Positions 9,871-17,998 of a stretch of DNA of 64,000 nucleotides are shown here, one piece after another. The notes beneath the pieces were generated by a model that saw nothing but the letters and a program-made list of their open reading frames with translations, had not been told where the DNA came from and made no database searches. Both the position numbers and the translations under genes were made by a program. Location of the stretch: assembly GCF_019303475.1 (NCBI RefSeq), contig NZ_JABLSI010000003.1:1-64000 (forward strand), given 5' to 3'. How positions within the stretch are numbered: position 1 is the first letter of the stretch; each line of letters opens with the position of its first letter. The stretch comes from Streptomyces sp. JJ38. GTDB lineage: Bacteria > Actinomycetota > Actinomycetes > Streptomycetales > Streptomycetaceae.

Positions 9871-10830
9871 ATGACGGTGGACGTCCCCGGACTGGTGGAG
9901 CAGGCCCGCGAGGGCAGGCCGCGGGCAGTGGCGCGGCTGATCTCACTGGTGGAGGGGGCGTCCCCGCATCTGCGCGAGGTGATGGCGGCTCTCGCCCCGC
10001 TGACCGGCAACGCGTACGTCGTCGGGCTCACCGGCTCCCCGGGCGTCGGCAAGTCCACCTCGACGTCGGCGCTGGTCAGCGCGTACCGCAGGATCGGCAA
10101 GCGGGTCGGCGTCCTCGCCGTCGACCCGTCCTCGCCGTTCTCCGGCGGCGCCCTGCTCGGGGACCGCGTCCGGATGTCGGACCACGCCTCCGACCCGGGC
10201 GTCTACATCCGCTCCATGGCCACCCGTGGCCACCTGGGCGGGCTGGCCTGGGCCGCCCCGCAGGCCATCCGCGTCCTGGACGCGGCCGGTTGCGACGTCG
10301 TCCTGGTCGAGACCGTCGGCGTCGGCCAGTCCGAGGTCGAGATCGCGGGCCAGGCCGACACCTCCGTCGTCCTGCTGGCCCCGGGCATGGGGGACGGCAT
10401 CCAGGCCGCCAAGGCGGGCATCCTGGAGATCGGCGACGTCTACGTCGTCAACAAGGCGGACCGGGACGGCGCCGACGCCACCGCGCGCGAGCTCAACCAC
10501 ATGCTCGGCCTCGGGGAGTCCCGGGCGCCGGGGGACTGGCGTCCCCCCATCGTCAAGACCGTCGCGGCGCGGGGCGAGGGCGTGGACGAGGTCGTGGAGG
10601 CGCTGGAGAAGCACCGCGCCTGGATGGAGGAGCGCGGCGTCCTCGCGGAGCGCCGCACGCGCAGGGCCGCCCACGAGGTCGAGACCATCGCCGTGACCGC
10701 CCTGCGGGAGCGCATTGCCGACCTGCACGGCGACCGCCGCCTCGGCGCCCTGGCCGACCGCATCGTCGCCGGCGCGCTCGACCCCTACGCGGCGGCCGAC
10801 GAACTCGTCGTGGGTCTGACCGCCGGGTAG
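9871..10830 (+). CDS. meaB: MeaB-type GTPase, cobalamin mutase chaperone
   Basis: A 319-residue G3E-family GTPase that loads and protects adenosylcobalamin-dependent acyl-CoA mutases. P-loop GSPGVGKST lies at about residues 56-64, a switch region DPSSPFSGGALLGDRVRM follows, a Walker B-like VLVETVGVGQSE comes next, and the guanine-specificity motif NKAD is near residue 190. Length fits stand-alone MeaB. The methylmalonyl-CoA mutase genes are not in the window, but icmA is 10 kb away, so its client could be either mutase. Confidence 0.94.
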   Translation: MTVDVPGLVEQAREGRPRAVARLISLVEGASPHLREVMAALAPLTGNAYVVGLTGSPGVGKSTSTSALVSAYRRIGKRVGVLAVDPSSPFSGGALLGDRVRMSDHASDPGVYIRSMATRGHLGGLAWAAPQAIRVLDAAGCDVVLVETVGVGQSEVEIAGQADTSVVLLAPGMGDGIQAAKAGILEIGDVYVVNKADRDGADATARELNHMLGLGESRAPGDWRPPIVKTVAARGEGVDEVVEALEKHRAWMEERGVLAERRTRRAAHEVETIAVTALRERIADLHGDRRLGALADRIVAGALDPYAAADELVVGLTAG

Positions 10831-10844
10831 GCGCCCCGGCTCCT

Positions 10845-11321
10845 TCAGACCCGGCCGCGACGGGAGCGCAGATGCTCCGCGACGGGCGCCAGGGTGGCCT
10901 GGAGGGCGTTCAGGCTCTCCGGGTCGAGCAGGTCGATGAAGTGCCGCCGCACCGACTCCACGTGGTGCGGGGCGACCTCCCGCATGGTGTTCCAGCCGTG
11001 GTCGGTGAGACAGGCGAACAGCCCTCGCTTGTCCGTGTCGCAGTGCTCGCGCCGCACCAGCCCAGCGTTCTCCATCCGGGTGATCTGGTGGGAGAGCCTG
11101 CTCTTGGACTGCAGCGTCGCCTGCGCCAGGTCGCTCATGCGCATCCGCCGGTCCCCGGACTCCGAGAGGTTCACCAGGATCTCGTAGTCGTGCATGGTGA
11201 GGCCGAACGGCTGGAGGTCCCGTTCGAGCTGGTACATCAGCAGGCGGCTGACGTCGAGGTGAGTGCGCCAGGCCCGCTGCTCGCCATCGGTGAGCCACTG
11301 CGGACCGTTTTCGGTGTCCAT
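10845..11321 (-). CDS. MarR-family transcriptional regulator
   Basis: A 158-residue winged-helix regulator. The DNA-recognition part is visible as MRMSDLAQATLQSKSRLSHQ, followed by the wing RREHCDTDKRGLFACLTDHG. It is convergent with meaB (14 bases between stops) and lies just 5' of nothing it obviously controls. The AIM24 genes upstream on the same strand end only 27 bases before its ATG, so it could be their distal partner or an independent gene. Effector unknown. Confidence 0.9.
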   Translation of the reverse strand: MDTENGPQWLTDGEQRAWRTHLDVSRLLMYQLERDLQPFGLTMHDYEILVNLSESGDRRMRMSDLAQATLQSKSRLSHQITRMENAGLVRREHCDTDKRGLFACLTDHGWNTMREVAPHHVESVRRHFIDLLDPESLNALQATLAPVAEHLRSRRGRV

Positions 11322-11348
11322 GCGGCGACTTTACCCAGCCCGCCCGGC

Positions 11349-12050
11349 TCAGCCGCCGTGAGTACCGGGGACGCCCGGCTGCCCCGGAACCCCGCCGACG
11401 GCCCGCTCGGCCATCAGCGTCTCGGAGGACTGCAGCAGGACCGTGCCCGCGCCGGTGAACTCGAACTGGTGCTCCTCGCCGGAGGCGCCGCCCAGCCCCG
11501 TCAGCGCGCGGACCCCGCCGAGGAATCCCCGCAGGTAACCGTGGTCGTAGTGGTGGCACGGCGACGGGCAGTCGGCCCAGCCGACCAGCGCCTGCGGGTC
11601 CACCCGCACCGGAGGCTCGACGAAGTGCACCGGGCCGTTGGACGCGGCGACGAACTTCCCGGTGCCGATGAGCGTCACGAAGCCCGGGATGATGGACTGT
11701 TTGAGTGAGAGCGTCTCCTGGAACGCGAGGAGGTTGCCCGAACGGATCGTCAGGTTGCCGTCGTCCAGGTCGTAGGAGTTGACGTCGAAGGCGCGGTCGG
11801 CGAGGAGCAGCCTGCCCCGGCCCTGGGCCACGACCCAGTCGGCCGCGTGCAGCGGGGAGTGGAAGCTGCGGGCCACCAGCTGGTCGAGCGGGCCGTGGCC
11901 GATGCCGTCGAAGCGGATGTCGCCGAAGTAGGCGATCATCTTGCCCTTCTGGAGGAACCACCGGCCGTTCAGGTCCACGCTGAAGGCGTAGGGGTTGACG
12001 TTGTCGTCGACCGGCAGCGTGTGCGCGTCGTAGACCACCGGACCGTTCAC
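11349..12050 (-). CDS. AIM24-family protein (third of three)
   Basis: A 233-residue all-beta AIM24/TerD-adjacent family protein with the recurring Gly-rich strands of the fold. A distinctive CPSPCHHYDHGY insert near residue 160 could bind metal; this insert is absent from its two neighbours. It starts with ATG at 12050, overlapping the stop of the previous gene by four bases (ATGA), so translation is coupled. Molecular function of bacterial AIM24 proteins is not established. The C-terminal PGQPGVPGTHGG tail is low complexity. Confidence 0.85.
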   Translation of the reverse strand: MNGPVVYDAHTLPVDDNVNPYAFSVDLNGRWFLQKGKMIAYFGDIRFDGIGHGPLDQLVARSFHSPLHAADWVVAQGRGRLLLADRAFDVNSYDLDDGNLTIRSGNLLAFQETLSLKQSIIPGFVTLIGTGKFVAASNGPVHFVEPPVRVDPQALVGWADCPSPCHHYDHGYLRGFLGGVRALTGLGGASGEEHQFEFTGAGTVLLQSSETLMAERAVGGVPGQPGVPGTHGG

Positions 12051-12697
12051 AGCTTCTCCTCGCTCGCCTGGACGTAGACGGTTCCCTGGCCGGACAGTTC
12101 GAGCTGGAAGGCCTCCCCCGAGCCGCGGCCCACCATGTCCCGCCAGCCGAGGGCGGACGACAGCTTGTTGCGCAGGTCGCCCTGGTGGCCGACGTAGGCC
12201 TGCGGGTCCACGTGGACCGGCCGCCGCGGGGTCACCGGGAGCTCCAGCACCCCGCCGTGGGCGAGGACGGCGACGCTGCCGTGGCCCTCCAGGGTGGTGG
12301 TGAACAGCCCCTGGCCCGTGGCCTGGCCCCGCACCATGCCCATGACGCCGCCCTGGGAGCCGAGGAAGACGGTGCCCTGGCGGAGCGTGCCCTCGAAGGC
12401 CAGCAGCCGGTCGGCCTCGACGTGCAGCAGGGAGCCGGTCAGCTCGACGACGTGCACGTGGTGGCCGCCGTGCCCGAACAGGACGCTGCCCTGCCCCTCG
12501 ACGGTCATCAGCGGCGCGGCCTCGCCCCGCACCCGGCGTCCGATGGCGGACATCACCCCGCCCTGCCCGCTGGTCAGGTTGGGGGTGAAGGAGACGTCGC
12601 CGCGGTAGGCGAGCATCGCGCCGCGCTGGCTGTAGAGCCGCTCGCCGCCGCGGACGTGCGCCTCGACCATCTGGCTGCTGATCTTGGTGAACCCCAT
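12047..12697 (-). CDS. AIM24-family protein (second of three)
   Basis: A 216-residue member with the repeated Gly-rich beta pattern (LFTTTLEGHGSVAVLAHGG). The region GQGLFTTTLEGHG corresponds to [13 protein letters not shown] in the upstream gene, showing the two are paralogues. I chose ATG 12697 ([19 protein letters not shown]) over longer in-frame starts because it overlaps the stop of the upstream paralogue by one base (TGATG) and matches the family start. Function is unknown. Confidence 0.85.
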   Translation of the reverse strand: MGFTKISSQMVEAHVRGGERLYSQRGAMLAYRGDVSFTPNLTSGQGGVMSAIGRRVRGEAAPLMTVEGQGSVLFGHGGHHVHVVELTGSLLHVEADRLLAFEGTLRQGTVFLGSQGGVMGMVRGQATGQGLFTTTLEGHGSVAVLAHGGVLELPVTPRRPVHVDPQAYVGHQGDLRNKLSSALGWRDMVGRGSGEAFQLELSGQGTVYVQASEEKL

Positions 12698-13335
12698 CAG
12701 AGCTGCCCTCCCAGGGTGGTGCGCTCGCTGGGCTGGACGTAGACCAGGCCCTCGCCCTCGAAGCGGATCTGGAACGCCTCGCCCGAGCCCTCGCCGAGGA
12801 AGGTGCGGAAGGTCACCCCGCTCTGCAGCTCCTGGCGGAGCCGGCCGGAGTGGGCGAGGTAGGCGCCCGGATCGACGCGCAGGGGTGTCTGCGGGGTCAC
12901 CCGGAGGACGATCGCCGGGCCCTGGGACGTCAGGGCCGCCCGCCCGGTGCCCTCGACCGTGGTGGTGAACAGCCCGTTGCCCTGGGAGGCGCCGCGCAGC
13001 CCGGTGAACGTCGTCCCCGTGCGCAGCCCGCCCTCGGTGCACAGCAGGTTGCTCGACTCCACGTGCAGGGTGTCCTGCTGGAGTGTGACGAGGGAGACGT
13101 CGCCGGCGGCGTCGGCGAAGTAGCAGGTGCCCTTGCCCTTCACCTCCATGACCTCCATCTGCTCCCCGGTGAGCCTGCGGGTGACCATGCCGCGCAGGCC
13201 GTCACCCCCACCCGTGAGCCGTTTGAACGCCATCTCGCCCTCGTAGGCGATCATCGATCCGTTCTTCGCCCGCACGCTGTCACCGCTGAGGTCGACGGCG
13301 AGCACCTTGCCGCCCTGGAGTCGGAACTGAGCCAC
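12697..13335 (-). CDS. AIM24-family protein (first of three)
   Basis: A 212-residue paralogue that opens the three-gene set. The likely start is GTG 13335 (giving [16 protein letters not shown]); an upstream in-frame ATG at 13383 exists but would add non-conserved residues and run into the next divergent gene region. It shares the [11 protein letters not shown] segment and the closing GEGxGEAFxIxFxGxGLVYVQxSE pattern with the second gene. Three coupled paralogues imply subunits of one assembly, but that is inference. Confidence 0.84.
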   Translation of the reverse strand: MAQFRLQGGKVLAVDLSGDSVRAKNGSMIAYEGEMAFKRLTGGGDGLRGMVTRRLTGEQMEVMEVKGKGTCYFADAAGDVSLVTLQQDTLHVESSNLLCTEGGLRTGTTFTGLRGASQGNGLFTTTVEGTGRAALTSQGPAIVLRVTPQTPLRVDPGAYLAHSGRLRQELQSGVTFRTFLGEGSGEAFQIRFEGEGLVYVQPSERTTLGGQL

Positions 13336-13445
13336 GGGCCCGAACCTACCCCGTGCGGGTGAGGCTCCGGGAGGGTGCCACAATGGCCGGAAGCCTTGTG
13401 CTTTCCTTCACAAGCCCCTCTCCCAGCTTTTCCCGAGGACTCCCC

Positions 13446-13802
13446 GTGGACATAAAGACCGCCTCCGCCCTCCGCCGCCTCCGCCTCGTCTCCGTCGTCG
13501 AGGCGGTGTCGTACCTCCTCCTCCTGCTGTGCTCCGTGCTCAAGCGGACGACGGACTTCAACGCCGTCCCGGTGATGGGGCCGGTGCACGGTGTCCTCGT
13601 CGTGCTGTTCCTCGTCTTCCTGGCCGACGCCTGGAACCGCACCAAGTGGCAGCTCGGCCGTCCGCTGGTCTACTTCGTCCTCTCGGTCGTGCCGTTCGGC
13701 GGCTTCTACGCCGACAGGATGCTGCGCCGCGAGTGCGAGGAGGCCGTGGCCTCCGGGCAGGACGCGGCGGAGCCGCAGCGCGAGGGCGTGGCGGGCGCGT
13801 GA
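13446..13802 (+). CDS. DUF3817 small membrane protein
   Basis: A 118-residue protein with three hydrophobic segments: [32 protein letters not shown] and [18 protein letters not shown]. It has the family features of an Arg-rich N-terminal [12 protein letters not shown], a central MGPVHG and a terminal RMLRRE, so I place it in DUF3817. GTG 13446 is chosen because GAGGA lies five bases upstream and the length (about 115) fits. The stop overlaps the next frame (GTGA at 13799). A second member sits at 19870-20199. Role unknown. Confidence 0.85.
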   Translation: MDIKTASALRRLRLVSVVEAVSYLLLLLCSVLKRTTDFNAVPVMGPVHGVLVVLFLVFLADAWNRTKWQLGRPLVYFVLSVVPFGGFYADRMLRRECEEAVASGQDAAEPQREGVAGA

Positions 13803-14082
13803 TCGTCGCCTTCTCCGTGACCCCGCTCGGGGTCGGTGAGGACGTGGGGGAGTACGTCGCCGATGCCGTCCGAGTCGTCCGCGAATCCGGCCTCCCGAAC
13901 CGGACCGACGCCCTTTTCGAGCCGGTCCGCCTCCGGGCGCTCTGACCCTCCGTCGACACTCTCCCCCGGCTATCTCCCTCAGCCAACGCTGGGAGGTGCC
14001 CCCACTCAAGGCCGACGTCCGCCCGGGAGTCACGGATGGACTAACCCGGAAGGTGGAAACGGTCGAGCGCCACCTGCGCTGA
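13799..14082 (+). pseudogene. Thiamine-binding protein (YqgV/MTH1187 family), disrupted
   Basis: The first 40 codons ([20 protein letters not shown] onward to PNRTDALF) match the start of the roughly 100-residue thiamine-binding YqgV-like family. They begin at GTG 13799, coupled to the DUF3817 stop. That frame then ends at a TGA at 13943-13945. The family C-terminus reappears at 14008-14082 in another frame (KADVRPGVTDGLTRKVETVE and RHLR). The 89 bases between replace about 30 family residues and hold a palindromic repeat. The gene is therefore broken and unlikely to make a functional protein, unless unexpected recoding occurs. Confidence 0.8.
13961..14007. repeat. Short palindromic repeat inserted in the thiamine-binding gene
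   Basis: The stretch begins CTCCCCCGGC and ends GGGAGGTGCCCCC. Its core contains CAGC-CAAC-GCTG with flanking CTCCC/GGGAG, an imperfect hairpin at 13974-13995. From memory, similar CTCCC...GGGAGGTGCCCCC units occur in many copies between genes of Streptomyces chromosomes. I saw no second copy in this window. Here it sits between the two halves of a coding sequence. Confidence 0.55.
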
Positions 14083-14251
14083 CCGCCCCCTCCAAACCGC
14101 CCCCGCACCGGGCGGTTGCGCTGCACCACCGCCCCGGCGGGCCGGAGAGCAGAAGCCCTCCGGTGCCGCAAGGGGACGGCGGACACCCTCCGCACTCCGT
14201 TCGACACGGAACCGCACGTCCCTTCTGCTGGGACGTGTCGGTTTCGTTCGA

Positions 14252-16006
14252 GTGAGTCGTGGAGGGACCGTGCGCCAGCAGGGCTACGACTACGAGAGCT
14301 ACAGCCGACTCGCGGGGCCTCTCACCGAGCCTGACGCATCGCCCTACCGGGTGCGCTACCGCAGCCTGCTGTCGCAGGAGCCGCACCGGGTGCGCGCGAT
14401 CCTGCTGATGACGGCGGCCCCCGCGCTGTCGGCCGTACTCCTCCTGTGGCTCGTGTGGCCGGACCACTGGACGGACCGGCCCGGAGCCCCCGGCTGGCTG
14501 GTGGCCGCCGACTGGGTGATGCTCGGCTGCATCGGCTGCATCGAGCTGTTCCGCTTCGTGAACGTGTTCTCCATCGCGCACGCCACGATGGTCGCCCGCG
14601 ATCCCGTCCCCGTCACGCCCGAGCCCGGTACGAGGGTCGCCTTCCTGACGACGTACGTGCCGGGCAAGGAGCCCATCGAGATGGTGCGGGCGACGCTGGA
14701 GGGCGCCGTCGCCCTCCGCCACGACGGCGTGCTGGACGTGTGGCTGCTGGACGAGGGTGACGACGAGGTGGCCCGCGCCCTCTGCGCGGAGCTCGGCGTC
14801 CACCACTTCACCCGCCGGGGCGTCGAGGAGTGGAACCAGGACGACGGCGTCCACCGGGCCCGCACCAAGCACGGCAACTACAACGCCTGGCTGGCCCTGC
14901 ACGGCCCCGACTACCACTACTTCGCCTCCGTCGACACAGACCACGTGCCGCTGCCCAACTACCTCGAACGGATGCTGGGCTACTTCCGCGACCCCGACGT
15001 GGCCTTCGTCGTCGGCCCGCAGGTGTACGGCAACTACACGCGGACCGTCACCAAGCTCGCCGAGAGCCAGCAGTTCCTCTTCCACGCCCTCATCCAACGG
15101 GCCGGGAACCGCTACGGAGCCCCCATGTTCGTCGGCACCAACAACGCCGTGCGGGTCTCGGCCGTCCTGCAGATCGGCGGCCTGCGGGACTCGATCACCG
15201 AGGACATGGCCACCGGCTTCGAGCTCCACCGCACCCGCAACCCCGCCACGGGCCGGTGCTGGCGTTCCGTCTACACCCCCGACGTGCTGGCCGTCGGGGA
15301 GGGGCCGGCGTGCTGGACCGACTTCTTCACCCAGCAGACCCGCTGGTCGCGCGGCACGTACGAGACGATCCTGCGGCAGTTCTGGCGCGGCCCCCACCGC
15401 TTCCCCCCGGGCCGGCTCCTCAACTACTCGCTCATGCTGGCCTACTACCCCATGAGCGCCGTCACCTGGCTGCTGGGCGCCCTGAGCTGCACGCTCTTCC
15501 TCTGGTTCGGCGCCTCCGGGACGCAGGTCACGGCGGCCGTGTGGATGATGCTCTACAGCGACGTCGCCGCCCTCCAGATCGGGCTGTACGTGTGGAATCG
15601 GCGGCACAACGTCTCGCCCCACGAACCGGAGGGCTCCGGCGGTCTGGCGGGCATGGCCATGTCCGCGATCTGCGCCCCGGTCTACGCGCGCTCCGCCATA
15701 GCCGCGGTCCTGCGCCGTGACTGCCGGTTCGTCGTCACGCCCAAGGGAGGCACCGCCAGCCCCGACCGCCTCAGCACCTTCCGCGTCCACCTCATGTGGA
15801 TCGTCGTGCTCGGCTCCGGGCTCGTGGCGTCCTTCGCCCTCGGCCACACACACGCCGCCATGCGCACCTGGACGGTGCTGGCGCTCGTCGTCGCACTCGC
15901 CCCGGTGGTGCTGTGGAGCCTGTCCGAGTACCGCACGAAGCGCGTTCGCCGTGCACCGCGCGACGAGCGCGAGCCCGCCCTCGTCGCCACGTCCAGCGGG
16001 AGCTGA
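14252..16006 (+). CDS. cslA: CslA, cellulose-synthase-like glycosyltransferase
   Basis: A membrane family-2 glycosyltransferase that makes a beta-glucan at hyphal tips. Two N-terminal membrane segments (about residues 50-100) are followed by the GT2 domain: VAFLTTYVPGKEPIE, then DVWLLDEGDDE (first Asp), ASVDTDHVPLPN (DxD), a TEDMATGFELH acceptor Asp, and QQTRWSRG, the Q-x-x-R-W motif. Several membrane helices end the protein. GTG 14252 gives 584 residues; GTG 14270 is an alternative with GGAGG four bases upstream and may be the true start. It is three bases ahead of glxA, matching the known cslA-glxA pair. Confidence 0.92.
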   Translation: MSRGGTVRQQGYDYESYSRLAGPLTEPDASPYRVRYRSLLSQEPHRVRAILLMTAAPALSAVLLLWLVWPDHWTDRPGAPGWLVAADWVMLGCIGCIELFRFVNVFSIAHATMVARDPVPVTPEPGTRVAFLTTYVPGKEPIEMVRATLEGAVALRHDGVLDVWLLDEGDDEVARALCAELGVHHFTRRGVEEWNQDDGVHRARTKHGNYNAWLALHGPDYHYFASVDTDHVPLPNYLERMLGYFRDPDVAFVVGPQVYGNYTRTVTKLAESQQFLFHALIQRAGNRYGAPMFVGTNNAVRVSAVLQIGGLRDSITEDMATGFELHRTRNPATGRCWRSVYTPDVLAVGEGPACWTDFFTQQTRWSRGTYETILRQFWRGPHRFPPGRLLNYSLMLAYYPMSAVTWLLGALSCTLFLWFGASGTQVTAAVWMMLYSDVAALQIGLYVWNRRHNVSPHEPEGSGGLAGMAMSAICAPVYARSAIAAVLRRDCRFVVTPKGGTASPDRLSTFRVHLMWIVVLGSGLVASFALGHTHAAMRTWTVLALVVALAPVVLWSLSEYRTKRVRRAPRDEREPALVATSSGS

Positions 16007-16009
16007 CCC

Positions 16010-17944
16010 ATGCCCTACCGCCCGAGCAAGCAGTTCCGGAAGACCCTCATAGGCACCGGCGTCACCGTCGTGCTCGCCGGGCTCAACGCCCCGGCCACCA
16101 TAGGTTTCGCCCAGGAGCGGCTGCACGATTACCGCATATCCCGGCCCGCCTACAAGGCGCGCTACGGGTCCTGGCAGATCATGGACGTCCCCTCGCAGTA
16201 CCAGACCAACGCCATCCACGCCGCGCTGCTGCACACGGGCAAGGTGCTGCTCATCGCGGGCTCCGGCAACAACCAGGAGCAGTTCGACGCCGGCACCTTC
16301 GCCACGATCCTGTGGGACCCGGCGGACAACAGCTTCGAGCGCGTCCCCACCCCCGAGGACCTGTTCTGTGCCGGACACGCCCAGCTCGCCGACGGCAGCA
16401 TGCTGGTCGCCGGGGGCACCGCGCGCTACGAGGTCCTCGAAGGGAAGGTGAAGCGCGCGGGGGGCGCCATGAGGGTCAAGAACGAGAACCCGGACAAGCC
16501 CCGTACCTTCCCCGAGGGCACCCGCTTCCGTTCCCCTTCCGGCACGGAGTACGCGAGCACCGCCTCGGTGCTCGTCCCGCGGGCGGAGAAGGAGGCGGAC
16601 GACGAGACCGGCGAGGTCACCGTCACCGCCAGCGAGGCCGTCGTCTTCGTGGAGGCCGTCGAGGAGGGCGAGGAGTACGTCACCGACGACCCGGCGCAGT
16701 ACGAGATCGTCGGCCTCGGCGGCGAGGACGCCGACAACCTCTACGGCCTCGCGGAGAAGCTCACCCTCGACAAGCAGGACTTCCAGGGGATCAAGGACTC
16801 CTTCGAGTTCGACCCCGTGGCCGAGAAGTACGTGCGCGTCGACCCCATGGACAAGGCCCGCTGGTATCCGACCCTCGTCACCCTGCCCGACGGCCGGGTG
16901 CTGTCCGTCTCGGGGCTGGACGAGGTCGGCAAGATCCTCCAGGGCGACAACGAGATCTACGACCCGCGGAAGCGGAGCTGGTCCACCGGCCCCAAGCGCT
17001 ACTTCCCGACCTACCCCGCGCTGTTCCTCTTCGAGGGGGACAAGCTCTTCTACTCCGGGTCGAACGCCGGGTACGGGCCCGCCGACAAGGGCCGCGTCCC
17101 CGGCATCTGGGACCTGTCGGCCAACACCTTCGAGAAGGTCGACGGGCTCAAGGACCCCGACCAGCTGGAGACCTCCAGCTCCCTGCTGCTGCCCCCGGCC
17201 CAGGACCGCAAGGTCATGGTGCTCGGCGGCGGGGGAGTGGGCGAGTCGGAGAAGTCCACGGAGCGCACCGCGATCGTGGACCTGACCGCGGACAACCCCG
17301 TCTACCGCGACGGTCCCGACCTGCCGGAACCGACCCGCTACCTCAACAGCGTGATCCTGCCCGACGACACCGTCTTCACCACGGGCGGATCGCGCGACTA
17401 CCGGGGCCGGAGCGACAGCGACATCCTCGCCGCGCAGATCTACGACCCGCGGAGCGGTGAGTTCACCGAGGCCGCGGCCCCCGAGGTGGGCCGCAACTAC
17501 CACTCCGAGGCGCTGCTCCTGCCCGACGGCCGGGTCGCGACGTTCGGTTCCGACCCCCTGTACGCGGACAAGGACAACACCCGCCTGGGCACCTTCGAGA
17601 AGCGGATCGAGGTGTACACGCCGCCGTACCTGCACGGGGAGCGCGGCGAGAACCGGCCGGTGATCGGCGACGGCCCGCTGAGGCTGGAGCGCGGCGGCGA
17701 GGCCACGTACGCGACGCCGGACGCCGACCGTATCGCCACGGCCCGGCTCATGCGGCCGAGCGCCGTCACCCACGTCACCGACGTCGAGCAGCGCTCGATC
17801 GCGCTCGGTCTCGACCGGGGCCCGGACGGCGTGACGGTCTCGGTGCCGGACGACGGCTCACTGATCCCGCCAGGCTGGTACATGCTCTTCCTCACGGACG
17901 AGGAGGGCACCCCGTCGGTCGCGAAGTGGGTCCACCTGCCGTGA
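16010..17944 (+). CDS. glxA: GlxA, galactose-oxidase-like copper radical oxidase
   Basis: A 644-residue secreted or membrane-anchored mono-copper oxidase needed with CslA for tip glycan deposition. An uncleaved-looking N-terminal hydrophobic segment (residues 12-33) precedes Kelch-type repeats, each closing with an LPDGRV-type turn. Likely active-site residues by family comparison are Cys120 in LFCAGH and the Tyr of RWYPT (about 286), which would form the Tyr-Cys cofactor next to a stacking Trp. Tyr-His in RNYHS (about 497-498) would be copper ligands. A C-terminal beta-sandwich contains ERRS-like PSAVTHV. Translation begins at ATG 16010 three bases after cslA. Confidence 0.93.
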   Translation: MPYRPSKQFRKTLIGTGVTVVLAGLNAPATIGFAQERLHDYRISRPAYKARYGSWQIMDVPSQYQTNAIHAALLHTGKVLLIAGSGNNQEQFDAGTFATILWDPADNSFERVPTPEDLFCAGHAQLADGSMLVAGGTARYEVLEGKVKRAGGAMRVKNENPDKPRTFPEGTRFRSPSGTEYASTASVLVPRAEKEADDETGEVTVTASEAVVFVEAVEEGEEYVTDDPAQYEIVGLGGEDADNLYGLAEKLTLDKQDFQGIKDSFEFDPVAEKYVRVDPMDKARWYPTLVTLPDGRVLSVSGLDEVGKILQGDNEIYDPRKRSWSTGPKRYFPTYPALFLFEGDKLFYSGSNAGYGPADKGRVPGIWDLSANTFEKVDGLKDPDQLETSSSLLLPPAQDRKVMVLGGGGVGESEKSTERTAIVDLTADNPVYRDGPDLPEPTRYLNSVILPDDTVFTTGGSRDYRGRSDSDILAAQIYDPRSGEFTEAAAPEVGRNYHSEALLLPDGRVATFGSDPLYADKDNTRLGTFEKRIEVYTPPYLHGERGENRPVIGDGPLRLERGGEATYATPDADRIATARLMRPSAVTHVTDVEQRSIALGLDRGPDGVTVSVPDDGSLIPPGWYMLFLTDEEGTPSVAKWVHLP

Positions 17945-17950
17945 GCGGCC

Positions 17951-17968
17951 GTGGGGCGCGCGCCCCAC
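17951..17968. terminator. 18-bp perfect palindrome between glxA and cslZ
   Basis: GTGGGGCGC is followed immediately by its reverse complement GCGCCCCAC in the 54-base gap between the convergent glxA and cslZ stops. As RNA it can form a GC-only hairpin on either strand. A bidirectional terminator is the simplest reading; there is no U-run. Confidence 0.45.
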
Positions 17969-17998
17969 GACGCGGGGCGGCGGCAGCCCCCGGCCGGG

